Below are positions 5,507 to 6,183 of a stretch of DNA of 6,183 bases, one piece after another. The notes under the pieces are model-generated. The model saw only the letters and a list, made by a program, of their open reading frames with translations. It was not told the origin of the DNA and ran no database searches. A program made the translations under genes and the position numbers. Origin of the DNA: CAZKEG01 sp964601575 (lineage in GTDB: Bacteria > Desulfobacterota > Thermodesulfobacteria > Thermodesulfobacteriales > Thermodesulfatatoraceae); assembly GCA_964601575.1 (NCBI GenBank), contig CAZROA010000011.1:1-6183 (forward strand), in the 5' to 3' direction. How positions within the stretch are numbered: the first letter of the stretch is position 1; each line of letters begins with the position of its first letter.

Positions 5507-6183
5507 TTAGGCGATTCCGATTTCCTCATCGGTGAGGTAGCAGGCCGGGTCCGGGGCCCAAAGGTCACCGGTAGCCGCCTCGGCTCGGACCCTGAAGTTT
5601 CCAGCGCAACAATCTAAGAAACGACACTTGGCACAGCGGCCTTTGACGTATTTCTTCTTGTCCTTAAGCTTGGCCATAAGTGGATCCGAAGTGTCCATCC
5701 AGATCTCGCTAAAAGGTCGTTCACGGATATTGCCAAAGGAATAATGACGCCAGAACTGGTCAGCATGGACTGAACCATCCCAAGAGACACAGCCGATGCC
5801 CACCCCGGAATTGTTGCCTCCATTCATGCGCAAGAGCTCAAGGACCTCTTCAGCCCTGGGATTTCCCTCGCGCTTCATGCGCAGATAGAGATACGGGCCA
5901 TCGGCGTGGTTGTCCACGGTAAGGACCTCGACCTTAAGGCCTTTGTCATGAAGTTCCTTGGTCCGATCAATGATGTAATCTACCCAATAACGGGTCTCTT
6001 CATGATTCAGGTCTTCTTCCATCAACTTCGTCCCCCGGCCAGCGTAGACCAGGTGATAAAAACAGATCCGCGGGATCTTCATCTCTTCGACTAGGTCAAA
6101 GACCCCTGGAATCTCTTGGGCGTTTAGGCGGTTGATGGTGAAACGAAGCCCTACTTTGATCCCTTCGGCCTGACAATTTTCAA
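5507..6183 (-). CDS. ahbC: 12,18-didecarboxysiroheme deacetylase (AhbC-like radical SAM/SPASM protein), C-terminal part
   Basis: The reading frame is open to the window edge, so the N-terminus with the radical SAM CxxxCxxC motif is missing; 224 C-terminal residues are visible. An ATG at 6082 is internal, because the frame upstream of it continues with family-like sequence (GIKVGLRFTINR). Numbering from the first visible codon, diagnostic segments are IPRICFYHLVYAGRG (36-50), LTVDNHADG (87-95), GIGCVSWDG (128-136), VHADQFW (138-144), GRCAKC (181-186), DCCAGNFRVRAE (190-201) and DPACYLTDEE (211-220). The cysteines (131, 183, 186, 191/192, 214) fit an auxiliary Fe-S cluster of the SPASM type. 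In the Ahb pathway AhbC converts 12,18-didecarboxysiroheme to Fe-coproporphyrin III by removing two acetate side chains. NirJ and AhbD are relatives, but the DPACYLTDEE ending favours AhbC. The gene ends 52 bases before purH. Confidence 0.84.
   Translation of the reverse strand, partial: ENCQAEGIKVGLRFTINRLNAQEIPGVFDLVEEMKIPRICFYHLVYAGRGTKLMEEDLNHEETRYWVDYIIDRTKELHDKGLKVEVLTVDNHADGPYLYLRMKREGNPRAEEVLELLRMNGGNNSGVGIGCVSWDGSVHADQFWRHYSFGNIRERPFSEIWMDTSDPLMAKLKDKKKYVKGRCAKCRFLDCCAGNFRVRAEAATGDLWAPDPACYLTDEEIGIA

Noticed and set aside
5507..6082. Radical SAM protein starting at the ATG at 6082 as a complete 191-residue gene
   Set aside because: The frame stays open to the window edge and the 33 residues before this Met read as continuous AhbC-like sequence, so the Met is internal.

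Overview
The window is a densely packed, single-direction block of bacterial housekeeping genes. Every supported gene lies on the minus strand, so transcription runs from high to low coordinates. The order is: ahbC (3' part only) -> standalone IMP cyclohydrolase (N-terminal half of PurH) -> aroD -> MgtC/DUF4010-type membrane protein -> aroE -> aroA -> aroK. A 244-base gap follows, then the 5' part of a tRNA-Thr(UGU), which is cut by the window edge.

The source is probably an anaerobic bacterium that makes heme by the siroheme-dependent (Ahb) route, such as a member of the Desulfobacterota/Thermodesulfobacteriota. This is inferred from three things: an AhbC-like radical SAM protein, a PurH split so that the IMP cyclohydrolase is free-standing, and AroA/AroK motif variants (GNNGTGTR, GYRATGKST). 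It was not tested by any search, and archaea also carry AhbC. The bacterial Shine-Dalgarno signals and gene order argue for a bacterium.

Four consecutive shikimate-pathway steps are encoded: type I 3-dehydroquinate dehydratase (AroD), shikimate dehydrogenase (AroE), shikimate kinase (AroK) and EPSP synthase (AroA). Together they take 3-dehydroquinate to 5-enolpyruvylshikimate-3-phosphate. The steps that make dehydroquinate, and chorismate synthase, are not in the window. All four enzymes keep their recognisable catalytic residues.

The genes are very tightly spaced. purH/aroD overlap by 4 bases (ATGA), aroE/aroA by 20 and aroA/aroK by 8. The aroD/membrane-gene gap is 17 bases and contains a 6-bp hairpin that covers both the aroD stop codon and the membrane gene's Shine-Dalgarno. 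This points to one polycistronic, translationally coupled unit, possibly with an internal promoter ahead of aroE.

No mobile element, CRISPR array, phage gene or obviously new multi-gene system is visible. The points most worth a second look are the membrane protein embedded in the aro genes, the hairpin masking its ribosome binding site, the split PurH, and the unusual active-site loop of AroA.
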